A stretch of 64,000 nt of DNA from Nitrososphaerota archaeon (GTDB lineage Archaea; Thermoproteota; Nitrososphaeria; Nitrososphaerales; JACQRY01): assembly GCA_016184315.1 (NCBI GenBank), contig JACPCU010000008.1, positions 1 through 64,000 on the forward strand, in the 5' to 3' direction. Below the pieces are notes generated by a model. It made no database searches and was not told where the DNA came from. It saw nothing but the letters and a program-made list of their open reading frames with translations. A program made the position numbers and the translations under genes. Positions 30,497 through 39,352 of the stretch are shown here, piece after piece (within the stretch, counting starts at the first letter, position 1; each line of letters starts with the position of its first letter).

Positions 30497-30742
30497 CTAT
30501 TTGGATTTGTCGCCCTCGCCTTCAAGCTTGGCTTTAACCGCTCCGAGAACAGCGTCAACTCTCCCCTGCTCCTCAGAACCTCCCACGTCATACACTTTAA
30601 CTGCGAATAGCTTCCAGTTCCACTCAAGCTTGCTGATAGGCAGATTTTGCCGGATCCATTTGATCTGGCTTTCATTATCTAAGTGGCAAGGATTCTCGTC
30701 GCAATCATGCATCAATATGACTGTAGCAATCTTTCGACCCAT
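30497..30742 (-). CDS. Hypothetical protein
   Basis: 81-aa ORF MGRKIATVILMHDCDENPCHLDNESQIKWIRQNL... Confidence 0.4.
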   Translation of the reverse strand: MGRKIATVILMHDCDENPCHLDNESQIKWIRQNLPISKLEWNWKLFAVKVYDVGGSEEQGRVDAVLGAVKAKLEGEGDKSK

Positions 30743-30825
30743 GAACCAAGGGTTAAAACTCCTTCCTTATCTCCGTTGACGTTACCTCCTTACCATATCC
30801 CTCAAAGTGGATTCCTGAAGACTTT

Positions 30826-31524
30826 CTATTGCAGCACTTGTATTCTTAGCGACTTTGGAAGATAGTCGTTGGTCGGCTGGGTGTCTCCAGGGCAAGCTGA
30901 TATCGCGACTAAACAGTTCATCTCAGCCTTCATGGCGATGTAATCTCCTTTCTTGCTAACTGGACTTTTTATGATAGGTATGTTCCTGTCATCGACGTCT
31001 AGATTCATGAACACATTGAAGACGTCTCCGACATCGTCTGCCGTCAGACCATATGGCCTGATTGCTTCTGAAAGATTATCCTGACAATTGTCATGTGTAC
31101 TAAGCTTATCTCTGACCCTGTATAGAGGCTTGCTGCACTTGTTACCCGTGACAAGTCCGTGTACTCCTACCTTATCTTCAATCACGATGAACATGATGTT
31201 GCTGCGGGAAGGCTGTGAATACAATTCTTTGACCTTCTTCAGGTTTCCTATCCCCTTAACGCAGTTCATTCGGACAGTATGGGACAGATCGAATTTCTCT
31301 TTGTGGTCGTCAGCATTAAAAATAATAACGTCGGCAACTTGCTTACCTTCCTCTTCAATAATTCTTAGTACTTCGCCCTTGTTTACGACCACGGCCTTAC
31401 CGGTTCTTGCAGGCATCAAGAAATCAATAATGGGTTGCATCAATGAGCCAAGTAGCCGGAGTTTTATTAAAATCCTGTGCAGACCATCTGTAGCCCATAG
31501 AGACATTCTTATTCTGCTTGTCAC
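30826..31524 (-). CDS. DUF1989 (urea carboxylase-associated) family protein
   Basis: MPARTGKAVVVNKGEVLRIIEEEGKQVADVIIFNADDHKEKFDLSHTVRMN...DRNIPIIKSPVSKKGDYIAMKAEMNCLVAISACPGDTQPTN; real start probably internal. Confidence 0.75.
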   Translation of the reverse strand: MTSRIRMSLWATDGLHRILIKLRLLGSLMQPIIDFLMPARTGKAVVVNKGEVLRIIEEEGKQVADVIIFNADDHKEKFDLSHTVRMNCVKGIGNLKKVKELYSQPSRSNIMFIVIEDKVGVHGLVTGNKCSKPLYRVRDKLSTHDNCQDNLSEAIRPYGLTADDVGDVFNVFMNLDVDDRNIPIIKSPVSKKGDYIAMKAEMNCLVAISACPGDTQPTNDYLPKSLRIQVLQ

Positions 31525-31534
31525 AAGAGTGCAA

Positions 31535-32566
31535 CTAGTCTAACGTCAGTACAACCTTACCAAAACTCTCCCCAGCCTCCAGCCTCCTATGTGCATCAAC
31601 AGCCCTCTCCAAGGGAAACACACTGTCCACCACAGGCCTAAGCGCACCCCTATCAACAAGCCTCAGCACATCGACAAGATCACCCTTAGTACCCATATAC
31701 GAACCCATAATAGACTGCTGCTTAGAAAAGAGAAACCTAAGATCGACAGAGACCTGCGGTCCAGTAGTTGCACCACAAGTTACCAGCCTCCCCCCACGAC
31801 CCAGCGAACGGACAGCCGTGTCCCAGATCGCAGCACCGGCATGCTCAACAACAAGATCCACGCCTCTACCAGAAGTCACACGCTTAACAACCTCTTGCAC
31901 ATCCTCCACACCCCTATTTATCACAAAGTCTGCACCCAAAGCCTTCGCCTTCACAGCCTTCTCCTCAGAACTCACTGTAGTAACCACAGTACAATTGAAC
32001 AGCTTAGCAATCTGAATAGCCGCTACACCTACTCCACTACCAGCTCCAACCACAAGAATAGTCTCCCCCATTCTGATCCGAGCTTTGTCAACCATCATTT
32101 GCCATGCAGTCAAAAAGACAAGGGGAATAGACGCAGCCTCAACGAAACTCAGCTTCGAAGGCTTCCTCATAAGATTCGCCGCAGGCACCCTAACAAACTC
32201 AGCGTAACCACCCTTAGTACGGTAACCAATAATCTGGTAGTTAACACAATAATTCTCTCTACCTGCTAAACACTCCTCGCACGTACCATCACCAAACCCT
32301 GGAGCAACAACCACCTCATCCTCCCTAGACCAACCCTCAACACCAAGACCAGTCTCAGCCACCACACCGGAAATGTCACTGCCCAAGATATGGGGCATTG
32401 GAATCTTAACCCCTGGGATACCTTTCCTCAACCAAAGATCTAGGCGATTCAATGCGCATGCCTTCACCTGAACAACGGCTTCCCCGAATCCAAGGACAGG
32501 CTTCTCTACATCCGCACTATGAAGCACCTCTGGTCCCCCATGGACATCAAAGACTACAGCTTTCAT
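31535..32566 (-). CDS. Zinc-type alcohol dehydrogenase/quinone oxidoreductase-like (MDR)
   Basis: GGPEVLHSADVEKPVLGFGEAVVQVKACALNRLDLWLRKG...GSDISGVV...CEECLAGRENYC...VGAGSGVGVAAIQIAKLF. Confidence 0.9.
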   Translation of the reverse strand: MKAVVFDVHGGPEVLHSADVEKPVLGFGEAVVQVKACALNRLDLWLRKGIPGVKIPMPHILGSDISGVVAETGLGVEGWSREDEVVVAPGFGDGTCEECLAGRENYCVNYQIIGYRTKGGYAEFVRVPAANLMRKPSKLSFVEAASIPLVFLTAWQMMVDKARIRMGETILVVGAGSGVGVAAIQIAKLFNCTVVTTVSSEEKAVKAKALGADFVINRGVEDVQEVVKRVTSGRGVDLVVEHAGAAIWDTAVRSLGRGGRLVTCGATTGPQVSVDLRFLFSKQQSIMGSYMGTKGDLVDVLRLVDRGALRPVVDSVFPLERAVDAHRRLEAGESFGKVVLTLD

Positions 32567-32887
32567 AATCCCTAGGTGTATATGCCACGGTTAAAAGAAT
32601 TAGATTGATATCAGACTAGCTGGGAGTCTAATCAGCCTTTTCGACTTCAGAAGGTAAGCTTTGCTGCTACATAGGCTCTGATAACTACGTAATAAGTGGC
32701 ATCTTGATCTTGAAATTTATATTGTTAGGTGGGTCCTACCATTCTACAGCGGAGACAAAGGACTCCAGCTTGACGACTCATACAAAAGGAGTTCTACAAG
32801 ACCCACAGCAGAGCTATAGTCTCTACATCATTTCAGAAACTACAGTATTCTCCATACAGCTTGGCCAGTTGATCTGAGAAGCAGAAG

Positions 32888-33958
32888 TCACTTGAATCTG
32901 GGCATTATCTTCTCAGCGAAGTCAGCCATGACACGCCTCTTCTCCGCAGCCACAGGAGTAGGAACCCAGAAGCCGAATTCGCTGAACCCCATCTTCCTCA
33001 ACTCTTCAACACGGTTGACCAGATCCTGAGCCTTACCTGCCATCACAAACGTGTCAACAATCGTGTCGTTGATGTATTCCTTCGCCATCTTGGCGTACTC
33101 GGCCTCCAGTTTTGCGTCAACGTGAGCACCCTTCTGGTAACCCTTCTTGATCACATCATACTTCTCTGGTGTAATACCTATTGGAGAAAGCCACTCCACA
33201 GGGGAGAGCAAAACCATTAGGGCTGCATATGCTCTAAGAGTCTCGTAGATATCGCTTCTATGCTCGGTCATGTATACTGGTAGCCAGCTCTGAAGTTTTA
33301 CGTCACTGAAGTTTCTACCAGCCTTCTCTGCCCCCATCCTGATCTTCTCCAATACCATTTTCAATATCTCAGGGTGAGTGTAGGGGATCATGACTACATC
33401 AGCCACTTCGCCTGCCACCTCCATGATCCTAGGGCCTTGGGCAGAGATGTATGCTGGAATATTCGGGTGAGGACTCATACCCATCTTCAAGCCCTTAACT
33501 TTGAAGAACTCTCCTTCGAAATCTATTGTTTCGCCCTTCAACAGCCTCTTGATGACGATCAACGCCTCCCTAACCCGGGCATAACCCTTCTTAGTCTCGT
33601 ATCCAAGGTCCCGTGTCATCTCCACCATGTTGCCCGCTCCGAAGCCAAGGACAGCTCTTCCCCCTGACAACTCGTCCAGAGTAGCTATGGCTCTAGCTGT
33701 AACTGCAGGATGCCTAGTGTAAGGATTCGTCACGCCCGGCCCTATTTGGATCTTCCGTGTGATCATGGCTCCTGCTGCACAGTTGATGTAAGTGTCCCTC
33801 GTCCTGTCTGACAAGAAGGCTATGTCGAATCCCAACTCCTCTCCCAGCTTGATAGCGGTCATCACATCGGTTATGTGAGGAACATTGGTTGAAACATGAA
33901 CTCCACCGAAGGCAAATTTCAACTTGAAGATCTCTCTCCCTCTGCAGCGAGCTGGCAA
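32888..33958 (-). CDS. LLM-class F420-dependent oxidoreductase (Mer-like)
   Basis: GGVHVSTNVPHITDVMTAIKLGEELGFDIAFLSDRTRDTYINCAAGAMITRKIQIGPGVTNPYTRHPAVTARAIATLDELSGGRAVLGFGAGN. Confidence 0.88.
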   Translation of the reverse strand: MPARCRGREIFKLKFAFGGVHVSTNVPHITDVMTAIKLGEELGFDIAFLSDRTRDTYINCAAGAMITRKIQIGPGVTNPYTRHPAVTARAIATLDELSGGRAVLGFGAGNMVEMTRDLGYETKKGYARVREALIVIKRLLKGETIDFEGEFFKVKGLKMGMSPHPNIPAYISAQGPRIMEVAGEVADVVMIPYTHPEILKMVLEKIRMGAEKAGRNFSDVKLQSWLPVYMTEHRSDIYETLRAYAALMVLLSPVEWLSPIGITPEKYDVIKKGYQKGAHVDAKLEAEYAKMAKEYINDTIVDTFVMAGKAQDLVNRVEELRKMGFSEFGFWVPTPVAAEKRRVMADFAEKIMPRFK

Positions 33959-34015
33959 ATTAGTTAAAGTTTGCCTTTCCCTGCCTATTCTTTGAAAGAC
34001 AGCTAGGAAAACAGT

Positions 34016-34567
34016 TCAGCGTGACACATTAATTTCTGATGGTGATATGGTGAAGGCCACAGTACGATGTGTTGTCTCAAACTTAGGAGAGTAGTTGAAG
34101 AGCGATTTGAACATGGATTTGAAGAACGCTTCAATGTAAATAGAGCGCTTAGGCCCCATGTCGTGGTGAAATACGAACCGTTTCCGTCCGTTCTCATCAT
34201 GCTCCTCAAGATCTCCCATGCCGTGGTACACTGCAAATATGTGAAGTAGCTTGATGACATTCTCCATGGTTACTTCACCCCATACGAAGAGGATAATATC
34301 TATGGGTCCTTCTCGCCCTCCTTCAGTTGCCAGCTCTCTAAGGGTTTCATCAGGAATAACTCGAAGAAGCCTCCTTAGAGCGTTCTTAGATATACTAATC
34401 ATGCCGTAGCGTTCAGAGAATCTTCCCCAGTCCACGTATTTGCGGAGCTGCTTGTTGACAAGCACATTGGCGCTGACACCTTGTCTTCCAGCCTCATCCT
34501 TCAACGCATCAAGAATATCCTGGTCTACGCGCAGAGTGAAGGTTGTGCTTCGCTTCGGCTTAGACAT
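34016..34567 (-). CDS. RHH/CopG-like N-terminal domain protein
   Basis: KRSTTFTLRVDQDILDALKDEAGRQGVSANVLVNKQLRKYVDWGRF. Confidence 0.65.
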   Translation of the reverse strand: MSKPKRSTTFTLRVDQDILDALKDEAGRQGVSANVLVNKQLRKYVDWGRFSERYGMISISKNALRRLLRVIPDETLRELATEGGREGPIDIILFVWGEVTMENVIKLLHIFAVYHGMGDLEEHDENGRKRFVFHHDMGPKRSIYIEAFFKSMFKSLFNYSPKFETTHRTVAFTISPSEINVSR

Positions 34568-34668
34568 TCTATTTACACACTGTGTTCTGACACTATTAAA
34601 GAAATCTGAGAATCCGAGGCTATTTAGACACCATACTCATATAGATAGCCTGCGTTTATCTTGTCCAA

Positions 34669-35001
34669 ATGCCGACTTGCGCTGAGTGCGGCAAAGCCAT
34701 GAAGATAGGCGAAGATCAAATCGGCATAGGTGAGAGTAACCTGCTTTACCACCTGTCATGCGCCCCCACTGATTTGCTTAGAGACTCAATTACGGAAGCT
34801 AACGCGATCATCGCCAAGGGAGTGACATACTTTGTCAACAAGTATCTCCCAAACGAATTAAGGGCACCTTCTTGGCCGAAGAAGAGCAAGAAGATTCTGA
34901 CTGATCAGGAGCTAGCCGCATACACCGAGATCTTCGCAAGACTGATCAAAGACTATAGGTGTGAAAGTGATAGAAGAAAGAAAAAGAATAGGGCTCCTTA
35001 G
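34669..35001 (+). CDS. Small zinc-binding-like protein
   Basis: MPTCAECGKAMKIGEDQIGIGESNLLYHLSCAPTDLL (CxxC...HxxC). Confidence 0.6.
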   Translation: MPTCAECGKAMKIGEDQIGIGESNLLYHLSCAPTDLLRDSITEANAIIAKGVTYFVNKYLPNELRAPSWPKKSKKILTDQELAAYTEIFARLIKDYRCESDRRKKKNRAP

Positions 35002-35052
35002 ATGCCTAGACATAAGTTACGCTAAGCATGACAAACAAGAAATAGGAAACGC

Positions 35053-35889
35053 TTAGTCCTTGTATCGTTCCCTGGTCTTGACCCTGTTTGAGGGCTGGAA
35101 GGTATTCAGGATCGTGTCTTCATTCTCGTTAAGATAAAGGATGTTTGGATCAGCCTTTTCATCGAATGTCACAGGTACTCCTCGGGCTAGAACTGCACCA
35201 ACCCTTTCACCACCTTCACCTATCAAGAGAAGAGCGCCGCTTGCTACGCAATCAGAAACACATTGCCTTGCAACGGGGACGGGCCTGCCGTAAACGTCGA
35301 CCATAGGCTTGCCGTCTTTGCTCGTTGTGCAATCCTTGGAGGGCTCGAAGCCGCTAACGCCTATTGTGAACCCGATTGAGCCGTTTCTAAGGGGATACCA
35401 GTTGCTGTCGGTGATCAAGATTCCGATGCTCCTACCGGTTCGTTTCTTAATCTCCTTCCTCAGGTCATCCGCAACTTTGTGTGGATTCCTCAGTTCCAGT
35501 GAGGCGTAGCCTAGAGGGCTGTTCTTTATGTCTACGCCGGCGTTGATTGAGAGAGCCTTATTCTTCTTGGTCCAGAGGATCATGAAACTAGGTTGCTTGT
35601 AGGCTACTCCTCCGTAGACATCTTCAGCCTCGCTGAGGTAGAGTTCTATTCTGGGGGTCAGAGAAGGATCAATGTTGTTCTTCTTGACGAAGTCCTCGGT
35701 CTTCTTGGAGATCTTCAGTCCGTCCAGTTTCTTGAAGAGCCCTATGGCAGAAGACACAACTTTGCTGGCCACGACGAGTATGTCGTTGTCCTTCGGCTCA
35801 AGGCCTTCCTTCTTCATAGCATCCAGTATTATTCCGACGTAGTCGTCCCCCTCTTTGACCAAGGGTAGGCGTATCGGTAGAAACTCCAT
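35053..35889 (-). CDS. cofE: Coenzyme F420-0:L-glutamate ligase-like (paralog 1)
   Basis: DNDILVVASKVVSSAIG...SINAGVDIKNSPLGYASL...GILITDSNWYPLRNGSIGFTIGVSGFEP...DVYGRPVPVARQCVSDCVASGALLLIGEGGE. Confidence 0.82.
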   Translation of the reverse strand: MEFLPIRLPLVKEGDDYVGIILDAMKKEGLEPKDNDILVVASKVVSSAIGLFKKLDGLKISKKTEDFVKKNNIDPSLTPRIELYLSEAEDVYGGVAYKQPSFMILWTKKNKALSINAGVDIKNSPLGYASLELRNPHKVADDLRKEIKKRTGRSIGILITDSNWYPLRNGSIGFTIGVSGFEPSKDCTTSKDGKPMVDVYGRPVPVARQCVSDCVASGALLLIGEGGERVGAVLARGVPVTFDEKADPNILYLNENEDTILNTFQPSNRVKTRERYKD

Positions 35890-35980
35890 GTAACTGCACC
35901 AGCCTCAAGGCTGATACTAGGCATATTTATGGTTCACTCTGACGCATCTAGTTGCAGTAATTGCGGTGCACCTTGTTTCG

Positions 35981-36892
35981 CTATCTGTTCATATTACTGT
36001 CGGGACTAGGGTTTAGGTTGATTACACACCAATCGTAGATGTCTTTCCTAAGAGCGAACCAGACGCCTTTACGGTTCTTCATGTATTCAAGGGCTGGTCT
36101 TAGAGCCTTTATTCTGTGGGCTCGTCCGCTTACATGTGGGTGTAAGCCGATGTTCATTAGCCTAGCGTTCTCGGCGCCTTCCTCGTAGAGGACATCGAAC
36201 TCGTCCTTTATGATGTCCGTGAGGGCTGTGTGCGGCAAGCCACTTCTGATGCACCGGTAGTCATTAAGCTCTGATGTATATGGTATCGAGAGAAGCCTCT
36301 TATTGTTGCCAAGGTTGAGGAAATATGGTTGATCATCGTTCTGGTAGTCACTGAAATGCTTCAGTCCGAAATCAGCGAGGATCTTGGGAGTGCTTAAGGT
36401 TGAACGTTCACCTGTAGACAACCATCCCTCAGACGAATGGCCAACCACCTTCCTAAATGTATCTAATACCTTCTGAAGATACTGCCTCTCCTCTTCTTCA
36501 CCTTTGAATTTAGGGATCAGATCATCCTGCTTGTAGCAGTGAGCAATGAACTCCCAGTCCCGTTTCTTCATCTCTTCTATTATGACTGGGTATCTTTCTC
36601 CCGCTAGAGCGTTTAGCGTGACGGAGGCCTTGATGCCTAGATTGTCAAGCATGTTGGCGATTCTGAAGATGCCTACTCTCTGCCCGTATTCTCTCCACGT
36701 GAAGTTGGGTACATCAGGCGCATCTGGTGGGAGCAGGTCTGAGCCTATTATCGGTGGTCCTCCATAGCTCCTTGGCTGCAGATCCCAGCATTCGAAGTTG
36801 ACCGTTACTATGACAGCTACTCTGGCGTTATTCGGCCATTTCAGGGAGTGTCTTCTTACTATTGCTGAATACTCATAGTAGGGGTTGAGCAT
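35981..36892 (-). CDS. Polysaccharide deacetylase/allantoinase (PuuE)-like protein
   Basis: WPNNARVAVIVTVNFECWD...WREYGQRVGIFRIANMLDNLGIKASVTLNALAGERYPVIIEEMKKRDWEFIAHCYKQDD...GWLSTGERST. Confidence 0.83.
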   Translation of the reverse strand: MLNPYYEYSAIVRRHSLKWPNNARVAVIVTVNFECWDLQPRSYGGPPIIGSDLLPPDAPDVPNFTWREYGQRVGIFRIANMLDNLGIKASVTLNALAGERYPVIIEEMKKRDWEFIAHCYKQDDLIPKFKGEEEERQYLQKVLDTFRKVVGHSSEGWLSTGERSTLSTPKILADFGLKHFSDYQNDDQPYFLNLGNNKRLLSIPYTSELNDYRCIRSGLPHTALTDIIKDEFDVLYEEGAENARLMNIGLHPHVSGRAHRIKALRPALEYMKNRKGVWFALRKDIYDWCVINLNPSPDSNMNR

Positions 36893-36982
36893 ACCGCTGT
36901 ATTGATAACTGCGTTTAGATAAAGACTTTTTCTGAGCAGAGAAGCGTAATATAGTGTGGGTTAGGGGGAGGCTCGAGATACG

Positions 36983-37798
36983 TTGCCCATTGGGATGATG
37001 TTGATTCCGTTCAAGACGCGTACGATGAAGAATCGCTTCAATGTTGTAAAGCTGATCTTGGATGTTGTTAGAGAAGGCGGAGAGTCTTTGAAGAATGGTG
37101 ACGTATTGATAATTTCAGGCAAATTCATCGCCATGTCGGAAGGAAGGACCGTTAGACTAGGAAGTGTTACGCCAAGCGATGAGGCTAAGCGGATCGCCAA
37201 GATCCTTGACATGGAAGAGAGTCTTGCTGAGCTAGTCCTCCAAGAATCTGATGAGGTCTATAGTGGCGTGCCTGGATTCGCGTTGGCCATCAAGGATGGC
37301 ATAATTGGACCCAATGCTGGCATAGATCGTTCGAATGTGTTCCCTGGTTACGCTATCCTGTATCCTAAGGAACCATTCAAGAAGGCTGAGGAGATTATGA
37401 GTGAGCTTCGAGGGTCGACTGGTGCGAAGGTTGGCGTGGTGATATCTGATAGTAGACTCATGCCTACACGTAGGGGCACTACAGGTGTAGCTATCGGTGT
37501 TGCAGGAGTTCTGCCGGTTAAAGATGAGAGAGGCAGAGAGGATTTGTTCGGAAATAAGCTGCGTTACACTCAGAGAGCGATAGCGGATGACCTTTGCTCA
37601 GCTGCGCAGCTGCTGATGGGTGAAGCTGATGAGTCTGTTCCAATTGTTTTGGCTCGGTATGCTCCTCAGGGAAATGAACCTTCACCTTGGATCATAACTG
37701 ATACTCATGTGAGCAAAGAGTCGGTTGCAGTAAAGCCGGAGGAGTGCATATACATGCGGGGTTTAACACACAAGCCCGAGGGCTTACATCCGCGTTAA
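36983..37798 (+). CDS. cofE: Coenzyme F420-0:L-glutamate ligase-like (paralog 2)
   Basis: NGDVLIISGKFIAMSEGRTVRLG...GPNAGIDRSNVFPGYAILYP...VGVVISDSRLMPTRRGTTGVAIGVAGVLPV...GNKLRYTQRAIADDLCSAAQLLMGEADE. Confidence 0.85.
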   Translation: MPIGMMLIPFKTRTMKNRFNVVKLILDVVREGGESLKNGDVLIISGKFIAMSEGRTVRLGSVTPSDEAKRIAKILDMEESLAELVLQESDEVYSGVPGFALAIKDGIIGPNAGIDRSNVFPGYAILYPKEPFKKAEEIMSELRGSTGAKVGVVISDSRLMPTRRGTTGVAIGVAGVLPVKDERGREDLFGNKLRYTQRAIADDLCSAAQLLMGEADESVPIVLARYAPQGNEPSPWIITDTHVSKESVAVKPEECIYMRGLTHKPEGLHPR

Positions 37799-37805
37799 CT
37801 AGTCG

Positions 37806-38984
37806 TCATATTTGCATCTGCTTCGCTGAGATCTTCGATATCAGTGTTAGGATAAGAACCGCGAATGGCACTAGCGAGAAGACACTAAGGGTGTTAGGTA
37901 TATCTAACATAGGCACCATAAGCGAAGCTACGAGCGGCGCAACCAGTCCTCCTACATCTTGCCCTGCTTGGTAGATGGCGTTTCCAAGGACTCTTTCACT
38001 TACCGTGGTCGATGCCGAAACTATGATCGCCCCTAGGTGCAAAACAACACCCTGCTGCACGCCTAGGAGAACGAATCCTAATCCGAATATCAAAAGATCC
38101 GTGCCAAAGCCTACCATCAGCAAGCCTAGAGAAGCTGTTGCGAAGCTTAGAACCAAGAGAGTTTTTACCCATCGGTCAGAGAAGTTTTTTGAAAGAGGAA
38201 GCCTAGACAGCACAGTCACTAACGAAAACCCTAGGAAAAGCAGAAAGACCTCTGATTCACCCAAACTGAAAGACCTCTTGGCGTAGATAGGAGCATAAGC
38301 TGCCAACACAGAGTAAACTGTTGCAAGACTGCCAAAAGAAACAGAAGGAATCAACACTCCCTGTCTAAGCAGAAGCCTCACGCCTTGGCTTAGAGGAACC
38401 CTATCGCCGCGGGAACCGCTTTCGGTGTGTGCAAGAATTTTCCTCAACGGCAAATCAGTTAACAGTCCTCCTACGGCCAAAACTGATGCTACCATGAATA
38501 CCCATCTGACATCTAGCACACTTACTACTACTGCCCCTAAACCGGGGCCGATAGTGAGACCTGTTCCTATGGCAAGCGTGTAGTTCCTCATCTCGGCTGC
38601 GGCCTTCGACGGAGGAGCCACCATTGTGACTACAGCCATCTGGGTGGTCCAGGCTGCTGCACTACCGAAGCCAAGAGCAATGCAGAGCAGCGCAGCGATA
38701 GGGAGATTGGGGGCAATCATGAAGCCTATTCCCGAGATGATCAGGGCTATGTGTCCCAGAGCGATAACTAGAGCAGTATGTTTCTCCGGAGTAGCGAATC
38801 CAACTAGCAGCCTTGAGACAAACGAGGAGAAGTAGATGAGGCTTATGATGGCGCCTACATCGGTAAGGGAAGCGTTGAAGTATTCATGCATGTATATTGA
38901 TATCATTGGGAAAGACATCATCACTGATGTAGTCGTGAGTAGGGCGAGTGCCGTAAGGACAAGCCTAGAAGATGGATAAGACAC
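37806..38984 (-). CDS. MFS transporter
   Basis: About 12 hydrophobic segments; FVSRLLVGFATPEKHTALVIALGHIALIISGIGFM... Confidence 0.82.
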   Translation of the reverse strand: MSYPSSRLVLTALALLTTTSVMMSFPMISIYMHEYFNASLTDVGAIISLIYFSSFVSRLLVGFATPEKHTALVIALGHIALIISGIGFMIAPNLPIAALLCIALGFGSAAAWTTQMAVVTMVAPPSKAAAEMRNYTLAIGTGLTIGPGLGAVVVSVLDVRWVFMVASVLAVGGLLTDLPLRKILAHTESGSRGDRVPLSQGVRLLLRQGVLIPSVSFGSLATVYSVLAAYAPIYAKRSFSLGESEVFLLFLGFSLVTVLSRLPLSKNFSDRWVKTLLVLSFATASLGLLMVGFGTDLLIFGLGFVLLGVQQGVVLHLGAIIVSASTTVSERVLGNAIYQAGQDVGGLVAPLVASLMVPMLDIPNTLSVFSLVPFAVLILTLISKISAKQMQI

Positions 38985-39068
38985 TACCGGGTCAACTCAC
39001 ACATGTCTTTAACGTGAACTGTGCATTGCTGTTCAGGCTGTGGTTAGAATGGACTTCTTGGATCCAAG

Positions 39069-39233
39069 CTATGTCTGCAGAGGTTTGACTTCTACGATGA
39101 AGTCTTGGTCAGACAGAAGAGCACCGCATTTCTTGCAGCGGTTGCTGACGAGCTTCAACATGTCTTTAGCTGGCTTCAAATCTACCCCAGAGTAAATCGG
39201 AGCCCCACATTTGCCGCACGTGATTTCAAACAA
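39069..39233 (-). CDS. Zinc-ribbon protein (54 aa), TTG start, not in ORF track
   Basis: LFEITCGKCGAPIYSGVDLKPAKDMLKLVSNRCKKCGALLSDQDFIVEVKPLQT: two CxxC pairs. Confidence 0.6.
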   Translation of the reverse strand: MFEITCGKCGAPIYSGVDLKPAKDMLKLVSNRCKKCGALLSDQDFIVEVKPLQT

Positions 39234-39352
39234 GGAAGAAGTCCCTCAGACATACCCTTTGGAGTCTAGTTCAATAATTTTTCCTGTGTCTGAGCAGGGT
39301 TCGATGGATAACGATTGATAAGTTATTAAATTCTGGTTGCTGAACCACGGCT

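Noticed and set aside
31589-32269. 226-aa plus-strand ORF rich in His/Thr/Ser
   Set aside because: Antisense to a clear MDR dehydrogenase; open only because of strong codon bias
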